A stretch of 64,000 nucleotides of DNA from Muribaculaceae bacterium Isolate-110 (HZI) (lineage in GTDB: Bacteria; Bacteroidota; Bacteroidia; Bacteroidales; Muribaculaceae). The position numbers and the translations under genes are program-made. Of the stretch, positions 56,301 through 64,000 are shown piece by piece. Location of the stretch: the NCBI GenBank assembly GCA_003762875.1, contig RIBL01000002.1, positions 62,001 to 126,000 of the forward strand, written 5' to 3'. The notes beneath the pieces were generated by a model. That model did no database searches and was not told where the DNA came from. It saw nothing but the letters and a program-made list of their open reading frames with translations. Numbering within the stretch: position 1 is the first letter of the stretch; each line of letters opens with the position of its first letter.

Positions 56301-56901
56301 CCGATTTGCCGGCATCTCAAGCGATCCCGGCACTGAGGGCCAGACACTGTTTTATGTAGAGAACGGCGGCACATCCCACAATGCATCCGGCAAAAGCGTT
56401 GATATACTCGAGTTTTCAGGCCAGTCCGATCCCAAATATATCGTAGGTATCGACAATACATTCAAGTGGAACGGCCTGAGCCTCGGATTTGTGCTCGCCT
56501 ACTACGGAGGCCACAAGATGCGTTGTCTGCCGCAGTCCGAAATATTTGAAAGCAGCTTTTATGCACCTATCGCTTCATATTTCAATAACGCCTGGACACC
56601 TGAGAATCCGACATCTACCCCGGGTATCGGCAAATACGCATCGAAATCACTTGGAAGTGAAACTTCATATGCCAACAATGCCGTGCATGATGCCTCGTTC
56701 CTCAAGCTCCGCAACCTCGTCCTGGGCTACACGTTGCCCGAAAGCTGGACCCGTCGGTTCGGCGTCAACCTGCTGACCGTCCGCTTCCAGGTCAACAATC
56801 CCAAGGCCCTCTGGACAGCCAACGACCTTGGCGTAGACCCCGAGACACTGGGCATACGCAATCCCGCCTCCTATATGGTAGGTCTTAACCTTAATCTCTG
56901 A
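53365..56901 (+). CDS. SusC/RagA-type TonB-dependent outer membrane receptor (locus 2)
   Basis: An 1178-residue receptor with a signal peptide (about residues 1-21), an STN domain (about 24-98; EAVINALKQETGMDFVYQKE), a carboxypeptidase-regulatory-like domain (about 112-195), a TonB box (EVVVTGYQD), a plug (KPIIRGVGTLSGSTAPLLVV, DASASAIYGARAANGIIVV) and a long beta-barrel. The STN domain marks it as a signalling receptor for the FecR. It pairs with the SusD gene 30 bases downstream. The ligand is unknown, and no degradative enzymes for polysaccharides are in the locus. Confidence 0.96.
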   Translation: MKKVLLALLLAVTMLVPLDLAARSYNAKFDKATPEAVINALKQETGMDFVYQKELLKEAKSPVTCNYTGLTLEQLLNRVLSVNMLLGYEVVDKTVVLKRPNINVDYVQGDIKGIVWDAEENEPLVGATVMIDGTTNITVSDADGHFTLKNVQALNPMVSAIFVGMKPASIKVTPKNQNNIRFNLETHVTMMSEVVVTGYQDIKKEKMTGSVTTVSADKLDERYTLNLLDNLEGRVAGLSTYGGKPIIRGVGTLSGSTAPLLVVDGLPIEGELEDINPYDIESVNVLKDASASAIYGARAANGIIVVTTKNAKKKGKIDIDFSANVTWYENKNMDYHDNFYMTPEEHIKAESEYLEWKYFVNDPAYNNDPVRNIESFATDIKKGTAYSITPLEYAYYQYATNSISREELDRQKAAFAQNNYARDYADNIYRRQVIQQYNLALRSSSDKSRNNVVLNYKRDNSGIINHKEEWLNVSYKGAFDLAKWLTATVSINSIYSSSRKYGYDYNSSASNPWAYAGYYSFYNEDGSIAKQYPWYSGTRYWDPGEGMHDLGVDAVSEMYDNTQTNRRQNMRYHADLLFRIISGLTANTQFIYEVDERNEQHLANEQSHASRTLRNAFAYMKDGKIDYMTPRSGGFLQTNESTGNYWTARGQLNYSRTFGRHDIAAIAGLEFRETKYKGTKSLVLGYDEQLQSSSTHTVDFGTMSQMRNSLLFMASDGGFPCSQFAFDPYLRDGMGLVPEVCHRYGSGYANATYTYDEKYNVFGSFRKDYADVFGLNSKFRGKPLWSVGAGWNIHNEQFVHDMAPWLSFLKLRFSYGVTGNIYQGATSVMTASAGSINSTTNVPYSTVTSPANPDLRWEQNRTTNVGLDFSLFNYRLRGNIDFYNKIGKDIFNGMNLDPTTGFTSIVANAASIRNRGLEIAASYDWFVPRSRSDFSWTTSVTFTYNKNEVIDVENDATSAYRLISTPYKKGYPVNALWSYRFAGISSDPGTEGQTLFYVENGGTSHNASGKSVDILEFSGQSDPKYIVGIDNTFKWNGLSLGFVLAYYGGHKMRCLPQSEIFESSFYAPIASYFNNAWTPENPTSTPGIGKYASKSLGSETSYANNAVHDASFLKLRNLVLGYTLPESWTRRFGVNLLTVRFQVNNPKALWTANDLGVDPETLGIRNPASYMVGLNLNL

Positions 56902-56931
56902 TCGGGAGTTTACACGTTTAAAGTTTACATT

Positions 56932-58371
56932 ATGAAAATCAAACATATAGCCACAGGCATGCTCGCCGGAGCGATGATGATGACCTCATGCGCCGACTTC
57001 ACCGAGATTGACCCCAAAGGCAAAAATCTACTCTCAAGCACAGCCGACCTCGAGCTGCTGCTCAACGCCGAATATTCGGTCAGTACCACCGACATGCAGC
57101 AAGTGTGCGGTGATGTGATATATGCCACCAGCACTCTGAGTACTCTGCTCCAACCGGTCGTCAAGACCAAATTTTCAATCCTTGTCGGTTGGGATGAAGC
57201 CGGCCACGACAACGATCTGCCCGAGCTCACCGCCTCCGACAGCTACTATGCATCATGTTACGAATACATCGGGCGCATAGCCAACCCCATCCTCGCAAAA
57301 ATCGACGATGCAAGCGGCTCGGACACCGACCGTCTTGCCATAAAGGCCGAGGCTTATGTGGTACGTGCCTACTTCCACTATCTCGCAGTTCAGAAATTCG
57401 CACCCGCTTATGACAAAGCCACGGCAGCCAACACTATGGCTCTCGCCTATGTCAAGGAGGACCAGGACATCAAGCAACCCACGGTGCCTGTGTCGCTCGA
57501 GGAATATTACACCAATATCATCGCCGACATCGATGCGGCCCTGAGCCTCAACGCGCTCTCCGAGATGCCGCTCAACCGCATGCGCTTCGGTCTCGGAAGC
57601 GCGTATGCCGTCAAGGCCCTCGCTCTCATGGCCATGCAAGAGCCTGAGCGTGCGGCTGTAGAGGCTCAGAACGCGCTCAATGTCAACAGCACTGTAGCCA
57701 ACTACAACAATATGCTTGTCGACACAGCCGATCCTGTTGGCGGAAGCTACAAGTCGATATTCCGTAAGAAGATGGAGTGTCCCGAGGACTATTTCAGCAC
57801 CGATGACATCAACTTCTTCACATCCTATCCCACATGGGACTCGATGGAGAACGGACACGCCGTGCGCGACCACTTCAACACCATGAACAAGGCTTACGCT
57901 CCGATGGGCATGGACCCGTCGCTGATGATGATCGGCGTGCCCGGCTACACCATGACCTATGATCTCACCTCGTCATGGCCCACCATCGGCCTGAGCACCC
58001 CGCAGATGTATCTGATACTCGCCGAAAACGCCATCGACAACAACCGTTACGACGATGCCATGGGTTATCTCGACGCCATCCGCGCCAACCGCATCAATCC
58101 CGCCGCATATGCACCGCTCCAAGGGTCTGTAAACGACAAGGCCACAGCAATAACGCATCTCAAGACCACAGCCCATGCCGAGGGCATATTCTCGGTGTGG
58201 AACTTCATCAACCGCAAACGCTGGAACCGCCTCGACGACTATAAGGAGACTTTCACCCGCACCATATGCGGCATCGACATGTCTCTGACTCCCGACTCAA
58301 AACTGTGGGTGTTCCCGATACCTCAGAATGTAATCAACAATAATCCTAACTTTACTCCATATCTGAACTAA
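56932..58371 (+). CDS. RagB/SusD-type surface lipoprotein (locus 2)
   Basis: A 479-residue lipoprotein (signal MKIKHIATGMLAGAMMMTSC, Cys20). It has SusD-type segments: AIKAEAYVVRAYFHYLAVQKFAP and LPLNRMRFGLGSAYAVKALAL in the TPR-like half, and PQMYLILAENAIDNNRYDDA with FSVWNFINRKRWNRL in the C-terminal half. It binds the substrate at the cell surface with SusC. A hairpin 15 bases after the stop (58386-58418) precedes the TlpA gene. Confidence 0.93.
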   Translation: MKIKHIATGMLAGAMMMTSCADFTEIDPKGKNLLSSTADLELLLNAEYSVSTTDMQQVCGDVIYATSTLSTLLQPVVKTKFSILVGWDEAGHDNDLPELTASDSYYASCYEYIGRIANPILAKIDDASGSDTDRLAIKAEAYVVRAYFHYLAVQKFAPAYDKATAANTMALAYVKEDQDIKQPTVPVSLEEYYTNIIADIDAALSLNALSEMPLNRMRFGLGSAYAVKALALMAMQEPERAAVEAQNALNVNSTVANYNNMLVDTADPVGGSYKSIFRKKMECPEDYFSTDDINFFTSYPTWDSMENGHAVRDHFNTMNKAYAPMGMDPSLMMIGVPGYTMTYDLTSSWPTIGLSTPQMYLILAENAIDNNRYDDAMGYLDAIRANRINPAAYAPLQGSVNDKATAITHLKTTAHAEGIFSVWNFINRKRWNRLDDYKETFTRTICGIDMSLTPDSKLWVFPIPQNVINNNPNFTPYLN

Positions 58372-58385
58372 AAAAACGACGGTGT

Positions 58386-58418
58386 GTCGGAGAAAGTGTC
58401 ATCACGACTTTTTCCGAC
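58386..58418 (+). repeat. Intra-operon hairpin between susD and tlpA genes
   Basis: GTCGGAGAAAGT (58386-58397) pairs with ACTTTTTCCGAC (58407-58418) with one mismatch and a 9-base loop. There is no T run, so it may stabilise or process the mRNA rather than terminate it. Confidence 0.5.
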
Positions 58419-58440
58419 CCACCATTTACTATCAATCTTT

Positions 58441-59580
58441 ATGAAAAAGTTATCCATTATTGCCCTCGGCTCGCTCACCGTGCTCGGAGCATGCACTTCT
58501 CGTCCAGCCAACCAGTTTGACCTCAAAGGCGACATCGAGGGGGCAGACGGACGCACCATTTATCTGACTTACTATGCCGGAGACTCGGCCGTGACCGACA
58601 GTACTGTCATAACCGATGGAGCATTTGCTTTCACGGGCTCAATCGACCGCCCCGTGAGAGGTGTTGTGTATTTCGGTGTGCCCGACTGGAACAACAAGGC
58701 CCAGGCAAATGCCTATTTCGAACCGGCCGAGATGACAGTGACTGGTCTTAAAGCCGATGATTTTTCTGACGCGGTGTTCAGTGGTTCCGCGACACAGGAC
58801 GATGTGACGGAGTATGACCGTCTGACCGCCCCGGTCACCGAACGCATCGCCGGCCTACGTGCCGCCATAGCTTCGGCTACCGACGATGCAACCCGAAAGG
58901 CCCTCGCAGCCGAGTCGGACTCGCTGGGGAAAGAGTATGAAAAAATCACGATTGATTTCATTAAGAATCATCCGTCGTCATATCACTCTGCCTCACTTCT
59001 GGTCATGACCTGCGGCCGCATGAACTATCCCGAGCTCAAAGCCGTCTACGAAGGTCTCACCCCCGAAGTGCAGGCCGCGGCCGAGGGTGTCGGCGAGGAG
59101 CTTGCAGCTCTCGAAGCCACACAACCAGGCCACATGGCACCCGACCTCATCGGCATCGACCCCGACGGCAAGGAGATACGTCTCAGCGAACTCAAGGGCA
59201 AAGTGGTACTTGTGGATTTCTGGGCCACATGGTGCGGTCCCTGCCGCGCAGCCCTGCCCCACGTCAGGAAGCTCTATGAGAAATATCACGACAAGGGTTT
59301 TGAAGTGTTTTGCATAGCCGACAACGACTCATCATCCGACGAGTGGAAAAAAGTCATTGTCGAGGAGGGTATGGAAGACTATCACAACATACTCCGCGGC
59401 CTGAAGACACAGACTGACAAAAACGGAAAGATGACAGGCTTTGACCGCTCTGGCGACCAGAGTGCGAAATATGCCGTGCACTATCTTCCGACAAAATATC
59501 TGATAGCGGCCGACGGCACCGTGATAGGCAAAATCGACAAGGACGAAGAGCTCGACAGGATACTCGAGGATTTGTTCTGA
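58441..59580 (+). CDS. TlpA-like thioredoxin lipoprotein with DUF4369 domain (first)
   Basis: The start at ATG 58441 gives 379 residues with a lipoprotein signal (LTVLGAC, Cys18); a frame from 58384 would run through a hairpin and lacks a signal. A DUF4369 domain (about 24-115) is followed by a helical linker and a TlpA/thioredoxin domain (about 235-379) with ELKGKVVLVDFWATWCGPCR (active site WCGPC) and the cis-proline region HYLPTKYLI. It acts in the periplasm or on the membrane as a thiol-disulfide oxidoreductase; the partner is unknown. Compared with the next gene it has an insert rich in Lys/Asp/Gly before the cis-proline segment. Confidence 0.9.
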   Translation: MKKLSIIALGSLTVLGACTSRPANQFDLKGDIEGADGRTIYLTYYAGDSAVTDSTVITDGAFAFTGSIDRPVRGVVYFGVPDWNNKAQANAYFEPAEMTVTGLKADDFSDAVFSGSATQDDVTEYDRLTAPVTERIAGLRAAIASATDDATRKALAAESDSLGKEYEKITIDFIKNHPSSYHSASLLVMTCGRMNYPELKAVYEGLTPEVQAAAEGVGEELAALEATQPGHMAPDLIGIDPDGKEIRLSELKGKVVLVDFWATWCGPCRAALPHVRKLYEKYHDKGFEVFCIADNDSSSDEWKKVIVEEGMEDYHNILRGLKTQTDKNGKMTGFDRSGDQSAKYAVHYLPTKYLIAADGTVIGKIDKDEELDRILEDLF

Positions 59581-59679
59581 AAAGTTATGTTAAAAAGGCG
59601 TTGTGTCAAAAAGGTTTGCAACGAGACCTAATTCTTAAACTTTTAAGCATTTTAAACTCTTTAAACTACAAAGAAGTAC

Positions 59680-59687
59680 TATCTTTG
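59680..59687 (+). promoter_or_regulatory. Probable -7 box of the second TlpA gene
   Basis: TATCTTTG, about 97 bases before the ATG at 59785. The -33 region is AT-rich without a clear TTTG. It suggests that the last two genes can be expressed separately from susCD. Confidence 0.5.
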
Positions 59688-59784
59688 CAGTCAGATAACC
59701 TTATTCAAACAACACAATGTCACTTATGCCCTCACGGACAAGGCTCAACTAAACTATCCAATCATTTTTTTTAACATTATCGTA

Positions 59785-60888
59785 ATGAACAAATTATCAA
59801 TTCTCGGTATGGGTGCGCTCGCCATCATGTGTGCATGCAACTCCAAACCTTCGACCGAGTATACTATCAACGGTACCACCGACATCCCCGACGGCGAGAC
59901 CATCTATTTCGCCTGCATGGTGTCAAACGACTCAACCTACAAGGACAGCTGCGTTGTGGCCAATGGCGCATTCTCATTTGCCGGCTCACTCGCCACCCCC
60001 AAGCTCGGCTACATCAGCCGTGGCCCCATCTCCTACATAAACGAGAAGGTGCGTCAGCTCATGGTAGAGCCCGGCAACATCACCGTAGCCCTCACCGGCG
60101 AGGATTACAGCAACGCCGAAATCACCGGCTCGCCCCTCACTATGGAGATGGACTCGCTCAACGCTATTCAGAAGGAGGTTTACGATCAGCTCATCCCCAT
60201 GCGCGAGCAGTTTGCCGCCGCTCAGGGCGACTCTGTGGCCATGGCCGAACTCGAGCAGAAGTACACCGCCCTGATGAATCAGGTGAAGGACGCTCAGGTC
60301 AACTTTGTAAAGACCCACACCTCTTCGCTCTACGCTCCCGTAGTGATGTCGCGCCTCAAGAGCAACATGAGTCTCGACGAAATCAAGGAAATCTATAACG
60401 CCTGGACTCCCGAAGTGCAGGCTGCCGACGAAGCCACAGCCAAATATATCGCCGCTCTCGAGAATATCCAGCCCGGCGCAAAGGCTCCCGATATCACCGG
60501 CAAAGACCAGGACGGCAATGAGGTAAGCCTCTCGGGCCTCAAGGGTAAAGTGGTGCTCGTTGACTTCTGGGCCACATGGTGCGGTCCCTGCCGCGCTTCG
60601 CTCCCCCACGTCAAGGAGGTTTACGAGAAGTATAACGGCAAGGGCCTCGAGGTGCTCGCCGTGTCGCTCGACCGCAGCGAAGAGCCCTGGAAAGAATATA
60701 TCGCCAACAGCGGTATGGGCATGGAGAAGTATGTCAACATCTACGACCAGCCCGTCAACAACGCCGACAATTACGCCATCCAGTATATCCCCTCCAAGTT
60801 TATCATCGACGCCGAGGGCAACATGGTAGGCCGCTTTGACGGCGAGGAGGAACTTGACGCCAAGCTCGCCGAGATTTTCGCTGAATAA
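59785..60888 (+). CDS. TlpA-like thioredoxin lipoprotein with DUF4369 domain (second)
   Basis: A 367-residue lipoprotein (ALAIMCAC, Cys18) with the same two-domain layout as the preceding gene: DUF4369 (about 25-115), a helical linker and a TlpA domain with LKGKVVLVDFWATWCGPCRA and the cis-proline segment IQYIPSKFIID. The two proteins are paralogues. This one is read from its own promoter-like box and its codon use favours highly expressed genes (abundant CTC, AAG and GCC), although that is only an impression. A thiol-redox role in the envelope is likely. Confidence 0.92.
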   Translation: MNKLSILGMGALAIMCACNSKPSTEYTINGTTDIPDGETIYFACMVSNDSTYKDSCVVANGAFSFAGSLATPKLGYISRGPISYINEKVRQLMVEPGNITVALTGEDYSNAEITGSPLTMEMDSLNAIQKEVYDQLIPMREQFAAAQGDSVAMAELEQKYTALMNQVKDAQVNFVKTHTSSLYAPVVMSRLKSNMSLDEIKEIYNAWTPEVQAADEATAKYIAALENIQPGAKAPDITGKDQDGNEVSLSGLKGKVVLVDFWATWCGPCRASLPHVKEVYEKYNGKGLEVLAVSLDRSEEPWKEYIANSGMGMEKYVNIYDQPVNNADNYAIQYIPSKFIIDAEGNMVGRFDGEEELDAKLAEIFAE

Positions 60889-60937
60889 TACGCTATAATC
60901 AAGTCCGTAAGGACGCATAAGTGACATTGTTATTTTT

Positions 60938-62881
60938 ATGAAAAGGTTTCTATCAGTTTTAATAGCCGTGGTGTGTGCATGTGTCATCGGCATCTCGGCC
61001 AAAGAAAAAGTGAGTGTGCTCTATGTTGGCGGCTCACCCGACTTCAATACAATTGGCGGCATGCCGGCTGATCCGGCCGAAGTAGCCAAATCGGCCAAGG
61101 AGCGCGCTGCCGACTTCACACGCTTTCTCAAACAGCGTTTTACCAAAGTAACCGCCATCGACGGCAAGGATTACAGACCCGAAATGTCAGAGGCCTATGA
61201 TGTGACTGTATTTGACAGCAAGCCGGCTGTGCTCAGGCCCGAAGTGATAGAGCGCGATGAGAACGGACGCGTCATCCGTTATGAAAAAGCTGCCTATCTG
61301 CCCGACGATTTTGACGACGCCGTGATATGTATCGCCGAGGCAAGCGAAAATATCGGCCGCTCGCTGGGAAACAAAAATGACTGGTTTTGTCTCTGTCTCG
61401 ACAATTACGCGCTCGGATGGAAAAAAGACCACCCGGTATTTAACGGCCCCTTCAAAGTAAACATCGTGTCGGAGATGCGTCCCACTCCCGACAACGCCAA
61501 GGAATATGCCCCGATGTATGGCTACACACTCCCCGAACAGACCGAAATGTGGATGGTGAGCAAAAACGGTGGTTTTGAGAACGGCCAGCGCATAGGCATG
61601 GTGTCGCGCCCCTGGGGCTACACCGACTCGCCCGAAGCCGAGGTAATATCGGGCGGACTGTGTGCCAAAAGCATTGATGCCGTTGCCATCGGACGTCACG
61701 GCAACTTCTTCCACTGGGGATTTGCAGCCAAGCCTTCCGACCTCACCGAGCCGGCCAAGGCCGCACTCGCCAACGCAATTGTCTACATGAAGGATTTCAA
61801 AGGCAAACGCATCATAGCCCGCAAACTCAACGAAGGCATAGCCACACGCGACGCTGCAACTGCGTCGAAATACACAATGTCGCGCGACTGCTGGAAAGAA
61901 ATGGAGGCCGTAAACATGAAGTATTATCTCATGATGGACAGTACCATGCGCGCAATCAAGGCAAAACAGGCCGCCGGTGAAGAGCTCTCGCCCGCAGAGA
62001 TGATGCACCTGCAATTTCCGGCAATTCCCAAACCCAAGTCCATACCCTTCTCGGAATACCTCAAGGGCCGCAATCCGGAGCTATACAAAGTGTTTGGCGA
62101 GGATGAGGCCGAGTATGCACGCTATTATGACAAAAATCGGCCCTATTTCCGCGCCGACAGCAACGAGGGCTACAGTCTGGAAATTGACCAGGAGGCCCGT
62201 GCGCTCGGCATTGCCAACAACGATATACGCCTGCTTGACAAGGCTGTCGAACTACTCGAAAAAGGTGGCGATGACGCCGTGACCGGTCGTACACTGCTTG
62301 AACGCTACACACTGTGCCGCTTCGCCACACCCGCCGAGTGGAAGGCGTGGCTCGATGCCAACCGCGACCGTATGTTCTTCAGCGAAAGCGGCGGATGGCT
62401 GTGGCTTGTCGACACACTCGATCCCTCGGTGCCCGGCAACGACTACTCGGTGCTTACCGCTCCTGCACAGCCCGAAAACACTGCTCCAGTCGCTCCGGCC
62501 GGTGACACAGACCGCAACAATCCCGTGGCTCTGAAAGCCGAAATCGTCGATGCTCCCGGCGGCATGAAGGACGTGGTCATCACCATGACCGTACACGAGG
62601 GTTTCCACACCTATGCCTATGTGGCCGATGAAGACCCGTTTATCCCGACCGAAGTGAGCATAGAACTCCCGGAGGGATATGAGAAATCGGGCTCGCTCGT
62701 CACTCCCACCCCAACCCCTTCGTCGACAGCAACGACCTATTACACCGGCAACGGAGCTTTCCGCCAGCGCATAAAAGGCAACGGCGACGGCGAGGTCGTA
62801 TGTAAAGTTAAATATCAGGCATGCGACGCGTCAATGTGTATGCCCCCGGTAACAAAGACTATAACATTAGCTATCCGATAG
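60938..62881 (+). CDS. Secreted protein: ThuA-like N-terminus and DsbD-alpha-like C-terminus
   Basis: A 647-residue protein with a signal peptide (about residues 1-21). Residues about 25-290 resemble a ThuA or amidotransferase-like Rossmann domain: VSVLYVGGSPDF at the start and IGRHGNFFHWGFAAKPSDLT at the end. The middle is helical and unrecognised. Residues about 525-647 match the DsbD N-terminal (alpha) domain, with a Cys-containing VVCKVKYQACDASMCMPPVT at the end. That domain normally takes reducing equivalents from the membrane part of DsbD and passes them to periplasmic partners, but no membrane domain is present here. It follows the TlpA gene by 49 bases. Confidence 0.75.
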   Translation: MKRFLSVLIAVVCACVIGISAKEKVSVLYVGGSPDFNTIGGMPADPAEVAKSAKERAADFTRFLKQRFTKVTAIDGKDYRPEMSEAYDVTVFDSKPAVLRPEVIERDENGRVIRYEKAAYLPDDFDDAVICIAEASENIGRSLGNKNDWFCLCLDNYALGWKKDHPVFNGPFKVNIVSEMRPTPDNAKEYAPMYGYTLPEQTEMWMVSKNGGFENGQRIGMVSRPWGYTDSPEAEVISGGLCAKSIDAVAIGRHGNFFHWGFAAKPSDLTEPAKAALANAIVYMKDFKGKRIIARKLNEGIATRDAATASKYTMSRDCWKEMEAVNMKYYLMMDSTMRAIKAKQAAGEELSPAEMMHLQFPAIPKPKSIPFSEYLKGRNPELYKVFGEDEAEYARYYDKNRPYFRADSNEGYSLEIDQEARALGIANNDIRLLDKAVELLEKGGDDAVTGRTLLERYTLCRFATPAEWKAWLDANRDRMFFSESGGWLWLVDTLDPSVPGNDYSVLTAPAQPENTAPVAPAGDTDRNNPVALKAEIVDAPGGMKDVVITMTVHEGFHTYAYVADEDPFIPTEVSIELPEGYEKSGSLVTPTPTPSSTATTYYTGNGAFRQRIKGNGDGEVVCKVKYQACDASMCMPPVTKTITLAIR

Positions 62882-62903
62882 AGACAATACTGAAAAGACA
62901 CCA

Positions 62904-62950
62904 CGAGGCCGAGTCCTGAATGATAACAACGTCAGGATTCGGCCTCGTCT
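62904..62950 (+). terminator. Hairpin after the DsbD-alpha-like gene
   Basis: CGAGGCCGAGTCCTGA (62904-62919) pairs with TCAGGATTCGGCCTCG (62932-62947) with one G-T pair and a 12-base loop. The tail is only weakly T-rich. Confidence 0.7.
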
Positions 62951-62983
62951 TGTATCGGTGTGCAGGTATCTTTACGGACACAC

Positions 62984-63015
62984 TTTGGCTGTAAGTCAAA
63001 AAAACACTACCTTTG
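62984..63015 (+). promoter_or_regulatory. Promoter of the MFS transporter gene
   Basis: TTTG (62984-62987), a 20-base spacer and TACCTTTG (63008-63015), 23 bases before the ATG. Confidence 0.75.
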
Positions 63016-63038
63016 CAGTCACAAAAATTCATAGTGAT

Positions 63039-64000
63039 ATGGACGAGAAATTAGAGCGGCTGTGGAACCGCGAATACTGCAAGGCGATGGCAGGTAATTT
63101 CATGCTGTTTTTTTCGTTTTACCTACTCACACCTTTACTCCCCATCTATCTCGACTCTCAGTTTAAAGCCGACAAGGATATGATAGGGCTTGTGCTGTCG
63201 GGCTATGTAGTCGCAGCACTCATCATCCGCCCGTTCAGCGGATTTATAGTAGACAGCTTCAACCGCAAGAAAGTGTTGATGCTCTGCTTCTTTACTTTTT
63301 TCATATGTTTTACGGGCTACATCGGAGCCGGCACGCTGCTGATGTTTGCCATCGTGCGCACCATCCACGGTATCCCCTTCGGAGCCACTACGGTGGCCAA
63401 CAGTACGGTGGCTATAGACGTATTACCCTCCTCGCGACGCAACGAAGGCATAGGCTACTATGGACTGAGCAACAATCTGGCCATGGCGATAGCACCTTCG
63501 GCGGGCATATGGATATATGGTGCCACAGGTGATTTCACACTGCTGTTCTGGATTTCGCTCGCTGTGGCTTTCTTAGGTTTTTACTGCTCGACGGCCATCA
63601 GACTCCCGGCCCGCACACCTGTGGAGGGTAAACCTCATCTGAGCATGGACCACTTTTTTCTCACACGCGCATGGCTCATGGCCATCAATATATTCCTGTT
63701 CAGCATCTGCTGGGGCGTAATGAGCAACTATGTGGCCATATATGGTAAAGAAGTGATGGGTATAACCGATGGCACAGGTATATTTTTCGCACTGCTTTCG
63801 GGTGGTCTGTTCGCATCACGTCTGTATGGCGCGAAATCTCTACGCGAAGGTCGCCTGACCGAAAATGCTCTCGAAGGCGCGTGTATCTCGGCTGTAGGTT
63901 TCACACTCTTTGCTCTCGCTCCTGGTGTGTGGGCATTTTATGTGTCGGCCTTGCTCATCGGTCTCGGCAACGGACGAATGTTTCCGGCCTTTCTCAATAT
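63039..64000 (+). CDS. MFS transporter, 5' part
   Basis: Partial gene: 320 codons are present and the frame is open to the right edge. It reads as a polytopic membrane protein with the Major Facilitator pattern: MLFFSFYLLTPLLPIYLDSQ in the first segment, VLSGYVVAALIIRPFSGFIV with the cytoplasmic loop DSFNRKK between segments 2 and 3 (the motif A position), and TIHGIPFGATTVANS in a later segment. Family members export drugs or metabolites; the substrate is unknown. A good promoter directly upstream indicates a separate unit from the redox genes. Confidence 0.9.
   Translation, partial: MDEKLERLWNREYCKAMAGNFMLFFSFYLLTPLLPIYLDSQFKADKDMIGLVLSGYVVAALIIRPFSGFIVDSFNRKKVLMLCFFTFFICFTGYIGAGTLLMFAIVRTIHGIPFGATTVANSTVAIDVLPSSRRNEGIGYYGLSNNLAMAIAPSAGIWIYGATGDFTLLFWISLAVAFLGFYCSTAIRLPARTPVEGKPHLSMDHFFLTRAWLMAINIFLFSICWGVMSNYVAIYGKEVMGITDGTGIFFALLSGGLFASRLYGAKSLREGRLTENALEGACISAVGFTLFALAPGVWAFYVSALLIGLGNGRMFPAFLN

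Overview
The window is a stretch of chromosome from a member of the order Bacteroidales, probably a Muribaculaceae (S24-7)-type gut bacterium. The order is well supported: there are two ECF sigma / FecR / SusC / SusD loci, a Bacteroidetes-type promoter signature (TTTG, 17-20 bases, TAnnTTTG) in front of many genes, lipoproteins with clear lipoboxes, a biotypical methylmalonyl-CoA mutase pair, and several families typical of the phylum (DUF1599, DUF5683, DUF4369-TlpA). The family assignment is an inference from GC-rich codon use and gene content and is less certain. No rRNA, tRNA, CRISPR array, transposase or prophage was recognised.

Layout. 1-1788 (minus): the start of an initiating sugar transferase, coupled to tsaC. 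2039-5236 (plus): asnA and dnaK, each with a strong terminator. 5406-8096: an AT-richer accessory patch holding a small coiled-coil protein overlapping a zeta-toxin-like kinase, then three unrecognised minus-strand genes. 8204-10335 (minus): a MurU-like nucleotidyltransferase coupled to an AmgK-like kinase fused to a RapZ C-terminal domain, probably for cell-wall sugar salvage. 10476-12617 (plus): an SpoU/TrmH methyltransferase and radA. 12764-20635: the first ECF sigma / FecR / SusC / SusD locus, ending in a secreted thioredoxin. 20894-22911: tpiA, a SPOR protein and folE. 22912-23519: a long non-coding gap with a candidate small RNA. 23520-24929 (minus): rlmD. 25262-27497: two lipoproteins, one a TPR membrane regulator. 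27823-30456: gyrA.

30619-42541 (plus) is mostly housekeeping: a TPR protein, DUF1599, DoxX, dGTPase, a TPM-domain protein, parA, parB, DUF5683, a LysM lytic transglycosylase and a sodium symporter. 42789-46809: both subunits of methylmalonyl-CoA mutase. 46974-51364: a DUF4332 protein, an iron alcohol dehydrogenase, an ABC-F ATPase with a degenerate second ATPase domain, and an ion channel with an atypical filter. 51466-62881: the second ECF sigma / FecR / SusC / SusD locus, followed by two TlpA-type lipoproteins and a secreted protein ending in a DsbD-alpha-like domain. 63039-64000: the start of an MFS transporter.

Two themes stand out. First, a family of long, nearly perfect inverted repeats, built from a shared purine-rich word set (GATACAAAA, GACAAAAG, GATTCA, GAGACAAA), occurs four times, every time between the 3' ends of convergent genes. 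The copies differ in sequence, yet in each the second arm matches the change in the first. Second, both SusC/SusD loci carry periplasmic thioredoxin-family proteins and no carbohydrate-active enzymes, which points to a substrate or signal linked to thiol/disulfide chemistry rather than to a glycan. Several genes have a TAnnTTTG box only 4-7 bases before the start codon, suggesting leaderless transcripts.
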